The notes under the pieces: model-generated | The model's input: the letters and a program-made list of their open reading frames with translations, nothing else | Database searches by the model: none | What the model was told of the DNA's origin: nothing | Made by a program: the position numbers and the translations under genes | From: Microbacterium paraoxydans | GTDB lineage: Bacteria > Actinomycetota > Actinomycetes > Actinomycetales > Microbacteriaceae | Direction: 5' to 3' | DNA: 64,000 nucleotides | NCBI RefSeq assembly: GCF_900105335.1 | Contig: NZ_LT629770.1 | Span: forward strand, 248,001 to 312,000 | In this document: positions 1 through 8,549 of the stretch, in pieces | How the letters are laid out: the number at the start of each line of letters is the position of its first letter | Position numbering within the stretch: position 1 is the stretch's first letter

Positions 1-311
1 CGCACACCACTGCGGACGACCCCACCCGGTACCGGGACGAGGCCGAGCTGGAGTCGTGGCGGCGCCGCGACCCCATCGCGCGCCTCGAGGCGTACCTCCG
101 CGCCACCGGCGACCTCACCGCGGAGCACGTCGCCGAGACGCAGGCGGCTGCGGACGCCGTCGCCAAGGAGATGCGGGCGACCTGCCTCGGCATGGTCACC
201 CGTCCGCCCCTGGCGGTCTTCGACGGCGTCTACGCCGAGCCGCACACGGGGCTGGAGCGGCAGCGCGACGAGTACGCCGCCTATCTCGCGTCGTTCGAGG
301 GCGAGGCGTGA
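1..311 (+). CDS. bkdA: Branched-chain 2-oxoacid dehydrogenase E1 alpha subunit, C-terminal part
   Basis: The reading frame is open from base 3 to the TGA at 309-311 and is cut by the window edge, so only about 102 residues are visible. The start HTTADDPTRYR is the typical late E1 alpha segment (thiamine-diphosphate-dependent decarboxylase), and the remainder is the helical C-terminal tail ending ASFEGEA. With the downstream E1 beta and E2 it would form the oxidative decarboxylase that turns branched-chain 2-oxoacids into acyl-CoA. Pyruvate dehydrogenase is the alternative, but the alpha/beta split E1 and the acyl-CoA genes that follow favour a branched-chain enzyme, as in the mycobacterial bkdABC locus. 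The stop is two bases from the next start, indicating one operon. Confidence 0.8.
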   Translation, partial: HTTADDPTRYRDEAELESWRRRDPIARLEAYLRATGDLTAEHVAETQAAADAVAKEMRATCLGMVTRPPLAVFDGVYAEPHTGLERQRDEYAAYLASFEGEA

Positions 312-313
312 CC

Positions 314-1324
314 ATGATGGAGCTCACTCTCGGCAAGGCGCTCGGCGCCGGTCTCCGCCAGGCGATGCGCGACGACGAGAAGGTCGTGCTCCTGGGGGAG
401 GACATCGGCAAGCTCGGCGGCGTCTTCCGGATCACGGACGGCCTCCTCGACGAGTTCGGGGCAGCCAGGGTCATCGACACGCCTCTCGCGGAGTCCGGGA
501 TCGTCGGCACGGCCGTCGGCCTCGCGTTCCGCGGCTACCGCCCGGTCGTCGAGATCCAGTTCGACGGGTTCGTCTACCCGGCCTTCGACCAGATCGTCTC
601 CCAGGTCGCGAAGCTGCACTACCGCACCCAGGGGCGTGTGAAGATGCCGATCACCATTCGGATCCCCTGGGCCGGTGGCATCGGTGCCGCGGAGCATCAC
701 TCCGAGTCTCCGGAGGCGTACTTCGCGCACACCGCCGGCCTGCGGGTCGTCGCCGTCTCGAATCCGGAGGATGCCTATCGGAGCCTCCGGCAGGCGATCG
801 CGTCGGACGACCCCGTCGTGTTCTTCGAGCCCAAGCGGCTCTATCACCACAAGGGCGAGGTCGACCTCGAAGCCCCGCTCGCGGACGCGCCGCCGATGGG
901 ACTCGCGCGGGTGGTACGCCCGGGCACCGACGTCACCGTCCTCACGTACGGGGCCATGGTGAGCACCGCCCTGCAGGCGGCGGAGGCCGCGGAAGACGAG
1001 GGCATCGCCCTGGAAGTGATCGATCTGCGGTCGCTCTCGCCGGTGGACTACGACTCCGTCGCCGCCTCGGTGCGGAAGACCGGGCGTGTGGTCGTGGCGC
1101 ATGAGGCCTCCCGGGAAGCCGGACTCGCCGCGGAGGTCATCGCGAGCGTGACCGAACGCTGCTTCGAGTACCTGGAGTCCGCCCCGCTGCGGGTCACCGG
1201 CCACGACGTGCCGTACCCGCCGGCCAAGCTCGAGAAGTACCACCTTCCGGACCTCGACCGGATCCTCGATGCGGTCGACCGCGTGATGGATCGCCCGCAC
1301 AGCCTGACGGGAGCTGACGCATGA
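314..1324 (+). CDS. bkdB: Branched-chain 2-oxoacid dehydrogenase E1 beta subunit
   Basis: A 336-residue protein of normal E1 beta length. It contains the transketolase-like pyrimidine-binding segment GEDIGKLGGVFRITDGL near residue 28, the FDGFVYPAFDQI stretch and the EHHSESPEAYFAHTAGL loop that contacts the thiamine cofactor, followed by the C-terminal transketolase domain. It pairs with E1 alpha to decarboxylate 2-oxoacids and pass the acyl group to the E2 lipoyl arm. I chose ATG 314 because GAGG at 303-306 is well spaced; GTG 308, overlapping the upstream stop, and ATG 317 are alternatives. The end overlaps the E2 start by ATGA, which indicates translational coupling. Substrate (branched-chain versus pyruvate) is inferred from context. 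Confidence 0.9.
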   Translation: MMELTLGKALGAGLRQAMRDDEKVVLLGEDIGKLGGVFRITDGLLDEFGAARVIDTPLAESGIVGTAVGLAFRGYRPVVEIQFDGFVYPAFDQIVSQVAKLHYRTQGRVKMPITIRIPWAGGIGAAEHHSESPEAYFAHTAGLRVVAVSNPEDAYRSLRQAIASDDPVVFFEPKRLYHHKGEVDLEAPLADAPPMGLARVVRPGTDVTVLTYGAMVSTALQAAEAAEDEGIALEVIDLRSLSPVDYDSVAASVRKTGRVVVAHEASREAGLAAEVIASVTERCFEYLESAPLRVTGHDVPYPPAKLEKYHLPDLDRILDAVDRVMDRPHSLTGADA

Positions 1325-2703
1325 TCGCCGAATTCCGTCTTCCGGACCTCGGCGAAGGTCTCACCGAGGCCGAGGTCGTGCAATGGCTCGTCGCGCCCGG
1401 CGACAGCGTCGCGCTGAACCAGACCCTCGCGGAGGTCGAGACCGCCAAAGCGGTCGTCGAGCTGCCGTCGCCATACGAGGGCACGGTCTCGACCCTCCAC
1501 GCGGACGCGGGAGAGACCGTCGCCGTGGGAGCGCCGCTGATCGCCTTCGACATCGAGGGCGACGACCCTCCGGCGGCGCCGTCCGGTGGCGAGCAGGAGG
1601 CTGCCGCGGAGAAGGCGCAGCCCAATCTCGTGGGCTACGGCGCCGCCCCGACCTCGAGCGGGCGCCCCGCGCGCCGGGCGCGACGCCGAGGCGCTGCTGC
1701 CGACGGGGCCTCGGTGGCCGACACGGCCGTTCTCGAGGCGGCACCGCACGATGCGACGCCATCGGTCGCGGTCGAGCCCGTTCTGGAGCGACCACGGTCC
1801 ACCCCTCCGGTGCGCGCCTACGCCAAACGACAGGGCGTCGACCTCGTCCTCGTCGCCGCCGCCGTCGGGGACCGTGTGATCACGAGAGCGGATGTGGATG
1901 CCTACGCCGAGCGCGTCGGAGCGGAGCCGTCACGGCCCGCGGGGACGTCTGAGCGCGAGACCACCGCGGCATCCGGAATCCTCCCGCGCGCGGAGGGGAG
2001 GCCGCGGGAGACGCGCATCCCGATCCGCGGGGTCCGCAAGCACACGGCGGCGGCGATGGTGCAGAGCGCCTTCACCGCCCCGCACGTCACGGTGTTCCAC
2101 ACGGTCGATGTGACCGCGACCATGGAGATGCTGGCACGCCTCCGCGAGGACCGAGTGCTCGCGGAGCACCGGATCGGCCCGCTCGCCGTCGTCGCGAAGG
2201 CGGTCTGCCTCGCCCTGCGCCGTGCTCCGGGCCTGAACGCGCGGTGGGATGAGGAGTCCGGGGAGATCGTCGAGTACGGCTTCGTCGACCTGGGCATCGC
2301 CGCCGCGACCGACCGTGGTCTCATCGTGCCGATGATCCGGGACGCGGAGCGGATGAATCTGGTGGAGCTGTCCGCAGCGATCCGTGCGCTCGCGGAGACC
2401 GCGCGTGCGGGGAAGACCTCGCCGGCCGAACTCGCCGGAGGTACGTTCTCGCTGTCGAACATCGGGGTGTTCGGGGTCGACGCCGGAACGCCGATCCTCC
2501 CGCCGGGGCAGTCCGGCATCCTCGCGGTCGGCGCCGTGCGTCGGCAGCCGTGGGAGTACCGCGGGGAGATCGCGCTGCGTCAGCTCATGACCCTGAGCCT
2601 GTCCTTCGACCACCGCCTCGTGGACGGGGCCGAGGGCGCGACGTTCCTCAAGGACGTGGCGGACATCCTCGAGGATCCGGGGCGGGCGATGCTGCTCAGC
2701 TAG
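1321..2703 (+). CDS. bkdC: Dihydrolipoamide acyltransferase, E2 of branched-chain 2-oxoacid dehydrogenase
   Basis: A 460-residue E2 core subunit. One N-terminal lipoyl domain (about residues 1-80) carries the lipoylated lysine in ETAKAVVEL (K43). An Ala/Arg-rich linker follows, then a short peripheral subunit-binding domain at about 160-197, then the catalytic acyltransferase domain with the active-site motif DHRLVDG (His431, Asp435). It moves the acyl group from lipoamide to CoA. A single lipoyl domain is usual for BCKDH-type E2s, whereas actinobacterial pyruvate dehydrogenase E2s often have two or more. The start is an ATGA overlap with E1 beta. The 3' end overlaps the convergent TetR gene by 8 bases, leaving no room for an intergenic terminator. 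No E3 (lipoamide dehydrogenase) is in the window. Confidence 0.9.
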   Translation: MIAEFRLPDLGEGLTEAEVVQWLVAPGDSVALNQTLAEVETAKAVVELPSPYEGTVSTLHADAGETVAVGAPLIAFDIEGDDPPAAPSGGEQEAAAEKAQPNLVGYGAAPTSSGRPARRARRRGAAADGASVADTAVLEAAPHDATPSVAVEPVLERPRSTPPVRAYAKRQGVDLVLVAAAVGDRVITRADVDAYAERVGAEPSRPAGTSERETTAASGILPRAEGRPRETRIPIRGVRKHTAAAMVQSAFTAPHVTVFHTVDVTATMEMLARLREDRVLAEHRIGPLAVVAKAVCLALRRAPGLNARWDEESGEIVEYGFVDLGIAAATDRGLIVPMIRDAERMNLVELSAAIRALAETARAGKTSPAELAGGTFSLSNIGVFGVDAGTPILPPGQSGILAVGAVRRQPWEYRGEIALRQLMTLSLSFDHRLVDGAEGATFLKDVADILEDPGRAMLLS

Positions 2704-3298
2704 CGGCGCGCAGCGCGGCCTCGGCCATCGCGACCAGCACGGTCGCGGTGGCCGTGTGTCTTCTCGTCGCGGCGCGGGTGCTGTGCGGGGTCGAGTTGAT
2801 GAGACCGAAGCACGCCTGCACGCGCAGCCGCAGTTCGTCGCGGTCGAGGGGCTCCGGACGATCGAGGGCGGCGAGCGCATCCATCCAGAGCTCGATGTAG
2901 GCGCGCTGCAGGCGACGGACCTCGGCGCGGTCGTCGTCGTCGAGGAAGGCGAGGTCGCGGTCCTGCACCTGGATCACCTCGGCGTTGCCCAGCGCGAACT
3001 CGACATGGAAGCGGATGAGTCCGCGCATCCGCTCGTCGGCTGCCGTCGTCTCCGCGGACACGCGTCGTCCGCCCGCGACGAGATCCTGACTGACCTTGAC
3101 CAGGACCGCGCCGAGAAGGGCCTGCTTCCCGGCGAAGTGGCGGTACACCGCGGGGCCGGACACGCCGACGGCGGCGCCGATGTCCTCCAGGCTCACGCCG
3201 CTGTACCCGCGCGCGGCGAAGAGCCGTGCCGCGGCGTGCAGAAGCGCGTCGGAGCGTTCCGCCTTGGCGCGGTCGCGGGCGGTGGCGGGGCTTGTCAT
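2696..3298 (-). CDS. TetR-family transcriptional repressor of the acyl-CoA/leucine cluster
   Basis: A 200-residue TetR-type regulator. The N-terminal helix-turn-helix is seen in SLEDIGAAVGVSGPAVYRHF (about residues 36-55), followed by the ligand-binding helical domain. It is transcribed divergently from the acyl-CoA carboxylase operon, and the 111-base intergenic region contains two similar palindromes that fit a TetR operator, so it probably represses that operon and itself. The ligand is likely an acyl-CoA or other pathway intermediate; this is inference. An equivalent TetR gene (Rv2506) sits beside the homologous cluster in Mycobacterium tuberculosis. Start ATG at 3298. Confidence 0.85.
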   Translation of the reverse strand: MTSPATARDRAKAERSDALLHAAARLFAARGYSGVSLEDIGAAVGVSGPAVYRHFAGKQALLGAVLVKVSQDLVAGGRRVSAETTAADERMRGLIRFHVEFALGNAEVIQVQDRDLAFLDDDDRAEVRRLQRAYIELWMDALAALDRPEPLDRDELRLRVQACFGLINSTPHSTRAATRRHTATATVLVAMAEAALRAAS

Positions 3299-3302
3299 CT
3301 CA

Positions 3303-3318
3303 GTTAATCCTCGCTAAC
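3303..3318. promoter_or_regulatory. Secondary TetR operator candidate
   Basis: GTTAATCCTCGCTAAC is an imperfect inverted repeat. Read on the minus strand it matches the core of the perfect palindrome at 3331-3346 at 12 of 16 positions. It lies 5 bases before the TetR gene start, which suggests autoregulation. Confidence 0.55.
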
Positions 3319-3329
3319 CTGAATCAACG

Positions 3330-3347
3330 GGTTAGTGAACACTAACC
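3330..3347. promoter_or_regulatory. Primary TetR operator (perfect palindrome)
   Basis: GGTTAGTG-AA-CACTAACC is a perfect inverted repeat with 8-base arms and a 2-base spacer, between the divergent TetR gene and the carboxylase operon. Its size and placement are typical of a TetR dimer site. Binding is inferred. Confidence 0.75.
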
Positions 3348-3409
3348 GAGAATGCATGCAGCGCGCCAGGTTCCCGCCCGGCGCGACGTGGGTCGAGGAG
3401 GACGTCACG

Positions 3410-4963
3410 ATGCCGGCAACCCAGGAAGCGCTCGCCCAGCAGCTCCGCGACCGTCTCGCCGCGGCAGCGCAGGGCGGGCCGTCCGCCTCCCGTGAGCGCC
3501 ACGTCGCCCGCGGCAAGCTGCTGCCGCGCGACAGGGTGGCGCGCCTCCTCGATGAGGACAGTCCGTTCCTCGAGGTCGCGCCGCTCGCGGCCGACGGCCT
3601 GTACGGCGGCGAGGCACCCGGGGCCGGTGTCATCGCGGGTATCGGCCTGGTCCACGGCCGGCACGTGATGGTGGTCTGCAACGACGCCACCGTGAAGGGC
3701 GGGACCTACTATCCGCTCACCGTGAAGAAGCATCTGCGGGCGCAGGAGATCGCCCTCGAGAACCGCTTGCCCTGCCTCTACCTCGTGGACTCGGGTGGCG
3801 CCTTCCTTCCTCGCCAGGATGAGGTGTTCCCGGATCGGGATCACTTCGGACGGATCTTCTTCAACCAGGCGCGGCTGTCCGCGCAGGGCATCCCGCAGCT
3901 CGCGGCGGTCCTCGGCTCGTGCACGGCCGGAGGCGCCTACGTTCCGGCGATGAGCGACGAGACCGTCATCGTCCGTGGACAGGGCACGATCTTCCTGGGC
4001 GGGCCGCCGCTGGTGAAGGCGGCGATCGGCGAGGTGGTCACGGCGGAGGAGCTCGGGGGAGGGGAGCTGCACGCCCGTCGCAGCGGCGTCGTGGATCACC
4101 TGGCCGACGACGACGAGCACGCCCTGGAGATCCTCCGCGACATCGTCGCCACGCTGCCGCCGCCGCTCGCCCCGGCCTGGGACGTCGGGGAGAGTCGTGC
4201 CCCGGCGGAGGCCGGCTCCCTGTATGACGTCGTTCCGGTGGACGTCAACGCCTCCTACGACGTGCGCGAGGTCATCGCGCGCCTCGTCGACGGCGACACC
4301 TTCCACGAGTTCAAGGCCGAATACGGCACCACCCTGGTGACGGGCTTCGCGCGGCTGCACGGCCACCCCGTCGGCATCGTCGCGAACAACGGCGTCCTGT
4401 TCAGCGAGTCGGCGCTCAAGGGTGCGCATTTCATCGAGCTCTGCGATCAGCGCGGCATCCCGCTGCTCTTCCTGCAGAACATCACCGGCTTCATGGTCGG
4501 GTCTGACGCGGAAGCCGGTGGCATCGCGAAGGACGGGGCGAAGATGGTCACGGCCGTCGCGACCACCCGCGTCCCGAAGCTGACCGTCATCATCGGCGGC
4601 TCCTTCGGAGCGGGCAACTACTCGATGTGCGGACGTGCGTACTCTCCGCGGTTCCTGTGGACCTGGCCGGCGAGTCGGATCTCGGTCATGGGCGGAGCAC
4701 AGGCCGCCTCGGTGCTCGCCACCGTGAAGGACGACCAGCTGTCGGCGCGCGGCGAGTCGTGGACCGCGGAGGAGCGGGCGGCGTTCGAGGAGCCGATCCG
4801 GGCGCAGTACGAGGAACAGGGCGAGCCGTACTACGCGACCGCGCGGCTGTGGGACGACGGCATCGTCGACCCGGAGCAGACCCGCGACCTCCTGGGCCTC
4901 GCTCTGGACGTCGTCGCCCGCAGCCCCCTGCCCGAGCCGCGCTTCGGCGTCTTCCGGATGTGA
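3410..4963 (+). CDS. accD1: Acyl-CoA carboxylase beta subunit (carboxyltransferase), methylcrotonyl-CoA type
   Basis: A 517-residue carboxyltransferase with the two crotonase-like halves of biotin-dependent acyl-CoA carboxylases: an N-terminal half with [17 protein letters not shown] and the oxyanion-hole stretch [14 protein letters not shown], and a C-terminal half with [20 protein letters not shown] and [18 protein letters not shown]. These segments resemble 3-methylcrotonyl-CoA carboxylase beta more than propionyl-CoA carboxylase. It transfers carboxyl from biotin on the alpha subunit to the acyl-CoA. The start at 3410 follows a strong GAGGAGG site at 3395-3401; an upstream in-frame ATG at 3335 lies inside the TetR palindrome and is unlikely. 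First gene of a five-gene operon. Confidence 0.9.
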   Translation: MPATQEALAQQLRDRLAAAAQGGPSASRERHVARGKLLPRDRVARLLDEDSPFLEVAPLAADGLYGGEAPGAGVIAGIGLVHGRHVMVVCNDATVKGGTYYPLTVKKHLRAQEIALENRLPCLYLVDSGGAFLPRQDEVFPDRDHFGRIFFNQARLSAQGIPQLAAVLGSCTAGGAYVPAMSDETVIVRGQGTIFLGGPPLVKAAIGEVVTAEELGGGELHARRSGVVDHLADDDEHALEILRDIVATLPPPLAPAWDVGESRAPAEAGSLYDVVPVDVNASYDVREVIARLVDGDTFHEFKAEYGTTLVTGFARLHGHPVGIVANNGVLFSESALKGAHFIELCDQRGIPLLFLQNITGFMVGSDAEAGGIAKDGAKMVTAVATTRVPKLTVIIGGSFGAGNYSMCGRAYSPRFLWTWPASRISVMGGAQAASVLATVKDDQLSARGESWTAEERAAFEEPIRAQYEEQGEPYYATARLWDDGIVDPEQTRDLLGLALDVVARSPLPEPRFGVFRM

Positions 4964-4968
4964 GCCCC

Positions 4969-6903
4969 ATGTCGCACTCGCCTTCCCTCTCGTTCTCCTC
5001 GGTCCTCGTCGCGAACCGCGGGGAGATCGCGCGCCGGATCATCCGGACCCTCCGCGACCTCGGCATCCGCAGCATCGCGGTCTACAGCGATGCGGACGCG
5101 GATGCCCCGCACGTCCGCGAGGCGGATGCCGCCGCGGGCATCGGTCCCGCGCCGGCCGCGGAGTCGTACCTCGACATCGATGCCGTCATCGCGGCGGCTC
5201 GTGCCTCCGGAGCGGAGGCCGTCCATCCCGGCTACGGATTCCTCTCCGAGAGCGTCGGGCTCGCGGAGGCGTGTGCGGAGAGCGGCATCGTCTTCATCGG
5301 CCCCACCGTCGAGGCCCTGCAGATCATGGGCGACAAGGCGCGAGCCCGTGAGCACGTGAGCCGCAGCGGCGTGCCCGTGGTGCCGGGCTTCGACGCGCGC
5401 GGGCTGTCCGACGCGGAGATCCGTGAGGAGGCGGAGGCGGTCGGATTCCCCCTCCTCGTGAAGCCGAGCGCCGGCGGGGGCGGGAAGGGCATGGAGGTCG
5501 TCGCCGACAGCACGGGTCTGGCGAGCGCGCTCAGCTCCGCCCGACGGGTCGCGGCATCCGCCTTCGGCGACGACGCGCTCATCCTGGAGCGTCTCATCCG
5601 CCGACCGCGACACATCGAGGTGCAGGTGTTCGGCGACGTCCACGGCACCGTCGTGGCGCTCGGCGAGCGCGAGTGCACGCTCCAGCGGCGTCATCAGAAG
5701 GTGATCGAGGAGGCGCCGTCCGCCGGGATCCCGTCCGCGACCCGCGACCGGCTGCTCGCAGCGGCGGTGCGGGCAGCGGAGAGCGTCGCCTACGTCGGGG
5801 CCGGCACCGTGGAGTTCCTCGTCGACGCGGACGCCCCGGAAGACGTCTTCTTCATCGAGATGAACACCCGGCTGCAGGTGGAGCATCCGGTGACCGAGGA
5901 GGTCACCGGACTCGACCTCGTCGCGCTGCAGCTGCGCATGGCCGATGGACAGCCGCTCGACCTCGAGCCCCGCACGACCGGTCATGCCGTGGAGGCGCGG
6001 GTGTACGCCGAGTCGCCGGAACGCGGGTTCCTCCCCTCGACGGGGACCGTGGTGCTCTTCGAGGCGCCTCCGGGCGTCCGGGTGGATGCGGCCGTCGAGT
6101 CCGGGAGCGTGGTGGGCGGGTTCTACGACCCGATGATCGCGAAGGTCATCGCGTGGGCGGAAGACAGGGAGACGGCGCTGCAGCGCCTGGACGACGCTCT
6201 CGCGCGCACCGTGGTGCTCGGCGTGGAGACCAACATCGCGTTCCTGCGCCGGCTCCTCCAGGATCGCCGTGTGCGCGAGGGAGACCTCGACACCGGCCTC
6301 ATCGAGACCCTGCTCCCGCTCGCACCGACGCCCCCGTCCGCGGCGCAGCTCGCGGCGGCCGCCGGCGTGGTGCAGAACCGCCCCGAGGCGGTCACCGCGC
6401 GGGAGGGAGCCGGCCCGCTGTGGCAGAGCCTCCCGGGATGGCGTCTCGGGGCCGCGCCGCACGCCCCCGAACCCGTCACCCTGCTCACCGACGACGACGA
6501 GATCGTGCGCGCGACGCCGCCCCTGATGCGCTCCGACCGGGTGCACGCGGCCCGCGACGCCGAGGGCGCGATATGGGTCAGCGAGGAAGGACGGACGCTC
6601 CGGCTGCGTCCCCTGGACCGCCGCGGCCGGATGCGCAGGCGCCTCGCCGCCGCGGGACGCGAGGCCAGGGCCACGGAGCCAGAGGCGCGCGCGCCCATGC
6701 CCGGCGGCGTCGTGGCCGTTCACGTCGAGGACGGGGCGGCGGTCCGGGCGGGAGCGCCTCTCGTCGCGATCGAGGCGATGAAGATGGAGCACCCCGTGCT
6801 CGCGCCGCACGACGGCGTGGTGCGGCTGCTGGTCGCGGTCGGCGACCAGGTGCGGCGCGACCAACCGGTCGCCCGCGTGACGATGACGGAGGAGGACCGA
6901 TGA
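4969..6903 (+). CDS. accA1: Acyl-CoA carboxylase alpha subunit (biotin carboxylase plus biotin carrier)
   Basis: A 644-residue protein. The biotin carboxylase part begins at SVLVANRGEIARRIIR and includes the ATP-grasp glycine loop KPSAGGGGKGM and the catalytic EMNTRLQVEHPVTE. The C-terminal biotinyl domain carries EAMKMEHP with the biotinylated lysine at about residue 605. It carboxylates its own biotin using ATP and bicarbonate, and works with the preceding beta subunit, most likely on 3-methylcrotonyl-CoA. ATG 4969 is 5 bases after the upstream stop; GTG 4960 overlapping that stop is an alternative start. The central 150 residues are poorly conserved, as is common in the MCC alpha BT domain. 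The end overlaps the dehydrogenase start. Confidence 0.92.
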   Translation: MSHSPSLSFSSVLVANRGEIARRIIRTLRDLGIRSIAVYSDADADAPHVREADAAAGIGPAPAAESYLDIDAVIAAARASGAEAVHPGYGFLSESVGLAEACAESGIVFIGPTVEALQIMGDKARAREHVSRSGVPVVPGFDARGLSDAEIREEAEAVGFPLLVKPSAGGGGKGMEVVADSTGLASALSSARRVAASAFGDDALILERLIRRPRHIEVQVFGDVHGTVVALGERECTLQRRHQKVIEEAPSAGIPSATRDRLLAAAVRAAESVAYVGAGTVEFLVDADAPEDVFFIEMNTRLQVEHPVTEEVTGLDLVALQLRMADGQPLDLEPRTTGHAVEARVYAESPERGFLPSTGTVVLFEAPPGVRVDAAVESGSVVGGFYDPMIAKVIAWAEDRETALQRLDDALARTVVLGVETNIAFLRRLLQDRRVREGDLDTGLIETLLPLAPTPPSAAQLAAAAGVVQNRPEAVTAREGAGPLWQSLPGWRLGAAPHAPEPVTLLTDDDEIVRATPPLMRSDRVHAARDAEGAIWVSEEGRTLRLRPLDRRGRMRRRLAAAGREARATEPEARAPMPGGVVAVHVEDGAAVRAGAPLVAIEAMKMEHPVLAPHDGVVRLLVAVGDQVRRDQPVARVTMTEEDR

Positions 6904-8051
6904 TGCACGATCTCACCGAGGAGGAGCGCGAGCTCGCCGCGATGGTACGCGAGTTCGCGGACACGGTCGTCGCGCCGCAGTCGTACGAGGCGGATCGCAC
7001 GCACACGCTCTCCATGGAGGTCGTGCGGCAGATGGGAGAGCTCGGCCTCTTCGGACTGCCTTTCCCCGAGGAGTACGGCGGGCAGGGCGGCGACTACATG
7101 GCGCTGGGCCTCGCGATCGAAGCCCTGGGGCGCGTCGATCAGTCGATCGCGATCACCCTGGAGGCGGGGGTGAGCCTCGGAGCCATGCCCGTCTTCCGCT
7201 TCGGCACCGAGGAGCAGAAGCGCGAGCTGCTGCCGGATCTCCTCGCCGGACGCGCCCTGGCCGGGTTCGGGCTCACCGAGCCCGAGGCGGGAAGCGATGC
7301 GGGGGCGACGCGGACGACGGCGCGGCTCGACGGCGACGAGTGGGTGATCGACGGCTCCAAGCAGTTCATCACCAACTCGGGCACTCCGATCACCCGGTTC
7401 GTGACGGTCACCGCGGTCACCGGCCAGAGCGAGGGGCGCAAGGAGATCTCGACGATCATCGTCCCGAACGGAACTCCGGGATTCACCGTCGAACCGCCCT
7501 ACGACAAGGTGGGGTGGAACGCGTCGGACACCCATCCGCTGACGTTCGACGGAGCGCGGGTGCCGGCGGACAATCTCCTCGGCGAGCGGGGGAGCGGGTT
7601 CCGCAACTTCCTCAGCATCCTGGACGAGGGCCGCATCGCGATCGCCGCTCTGTCGACCGGCGCCGCGGAGGGGTGCCTGGAGGCGGCGGTCGAGTACGCC
7701 AAGAGCCGCACCATCTTCGGCAGCGCCCTCAGCACGCGGCAGAACGCCCAGTTCACGCTGGCACGGATGCGGGCGCGCGTGCACACCGCGCGGCTCGCCT
7801 GGCACCACGCCGCACGCCTCCGTGACGCCGGAGAGGCGTTCGCCGAGCAGGCGGCGATCGCGAAGCTCGTCGCGGGCGAGGCCGCGATGGACAACGCCCG
7901 TGACGCGACGCAGATCTTCGGCGGCAACGGGTTCATGAACGAGTTCCCGGTGGCGCGCCACTACCGCGACTCCAAGATCCTCGAGATCGGCGAGGGGACC
8001 ACGGAGGTCCAGCTCCTCGTGATCGCCAGGGCGCTCGGGCTCGCCCGGTAG
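6900..8051 (+). CDS. Acyl-CoA dehydrogenase (branched-chain acyl-CoA, FadE19/isovaleryl-CoA type)
   Basis: A 383-residue flavoprotein of usual acyl-CoA dehydrogenase length. It has the family signature GLTEPEAGSDAGATRT (FAD/substrate contact), the helical C-terminal domain, and the terminal motif YRDSKILEIGEGTTEVQ with the catalytic base glutamate in the GEGT position. It oxidises an acyl-CoA to the 2-enoyl-CoA, passing electrons to ETF. In this operon the substrate should be isovaleryl-CoA or related branched acyl-CoAs, which supply the methylcrotonyl-CoA used by the carboxylase. ATG 6900 overlaps the upstream stop; ATG 6903 is possible. A GGAGGAGGA site lies at 6888-6896. Confidence 0.9.
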   Translation: MMHDLTEEERELAAMVREFADTVVAPQSYEADRTHTLSMEVVRQMGELGLFGLPFPEEYGGQGGDYMALGLAIEALGRVDQSIAITLEAGVSLGAMPVFRFGTEEQKRELLPDLLAGRALAGFGLTEPEAGSDAGATRTTARLDGDEWVIDGSKQFITNSGTPITRFVTVTAVTGQSEGRKEISTIIVPNGTPGFTVEPPYDKVGWNASDTHPLTFDGARVPADNLLGERGSGFRNFLSILDEGRIAIAALSTGAAEGCLEAAVEYAKSRTIFGSALSTRQNAQFTLARMRARVHTARLAWHHAARLRDAGEAFAEQAAIAKLVAGEAAMDNARDATQIFGGNGFMNEFPVARHYRDSKILEIGEGTTEVQLLVIARALGLAR

Positions 8052-8054
8052 CGT
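8049..8054 (+). promoter_or_regulatory. Leaderless -10 candidate before the MaoC gene
   Basis: TAGCGT ends 6 bases before ATG 8061 and includes the upstream stop codon TAG. The downstream GGAGGC could equally serve as a ribosome site, so an internal promoter is only possible. Confidence 0.35.
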
Positions 8055-8060
8055 GGAGGC

Positions 8061-8549
8061 ATGACCATGCGCGAGATCGTGCAGCGCGGCCTGTACTACG
8101 AGGAGTTCGAGACCGACGTCCGGTACGTGCACCGCCCCGGTCGCACGGCTACGGAAGCGGACAACGTCCTCTTCACGACGCTGACGATGAACGCCCAGGC
8201 GCTGCATCTGGACGCCGCGTTCGCTGATGCCCAGGGGCCCTTCCACGCGCGCCTCATGAACTCCATGTGGACGCTGTCGACGATGGTGGGCTCCTCCGTC
8301 GCCCAGCTGACACAGGGGACGCTGGTGGCGCAGCTCGGCCTCGGCGACATCGCCTTCCCGCATCCGCTGTTCGCCGGGGACACGCTCACGACCGAGAGCG
8401 TCGTCGTCGACAAGCGGCTCTCGTCGTCCCGCCCCGGTCAGGGCATCGTGCAGCTCGCGCACACCGGACGCAATCAGGACGGCACCGTGGTCGCGACCGC
8501 CGTCCGCACGGTGCTGGTGCGCTGCCGGCCGGAGGAGGACGCCGCATGA
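8061..8549 (+). CDS. MaoC-like (R)-specific enoyl-CoA hydratase
   Basis: A 162-residue hotdog-fold protein with the MaoC/FAS1-like stretch HPLFAGDTLTTESVVVDKR and a preceding long hot-dog helix (FHARLMNSMWTLSTMVGSS). It sits between the acyl-CoA dehydrogenase and the CitE-like lyase, as Rv2499c does in Mycobacterium tuberculosis, where this protein hydrates itaconyl-CoA or 3-methylglutaconyl-CoA with (R) stereochemistry. I infer the same role: hydrating the carboxylase product 3-methylglutaconyl-CoA. Its stop overlaps the lyase start as ATGA, so the two are translated together. Catalytic residues were not assigned individually. Confidence 0.8.
   Translation: MTMREIVQRGLYYEEFETDVRYVHRPGRTATEADNVLFTTLTMNAQALHLDAAFADAQGPFHARLMNSMWTLSTMVGSSVAQLTQGTLVAQLGLGDIAFPHPLFAGDTLTTESVVVDKRLSSSRPGQGIVQLAHTGRNQDGTVVATAVRTVLVRCRPEEDAA

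Noticed and set aside
5673..6899. Long open frame continuing upstream of the acyl-CoA dehydrogenase, which would suggest a fusion protein
   Set aside because: The upstream part is an out-of-frame Gly/Arg-rich translation of the biotin carboxylase gene; ribosome site and ATGA overlap at 6900 mark the true start.
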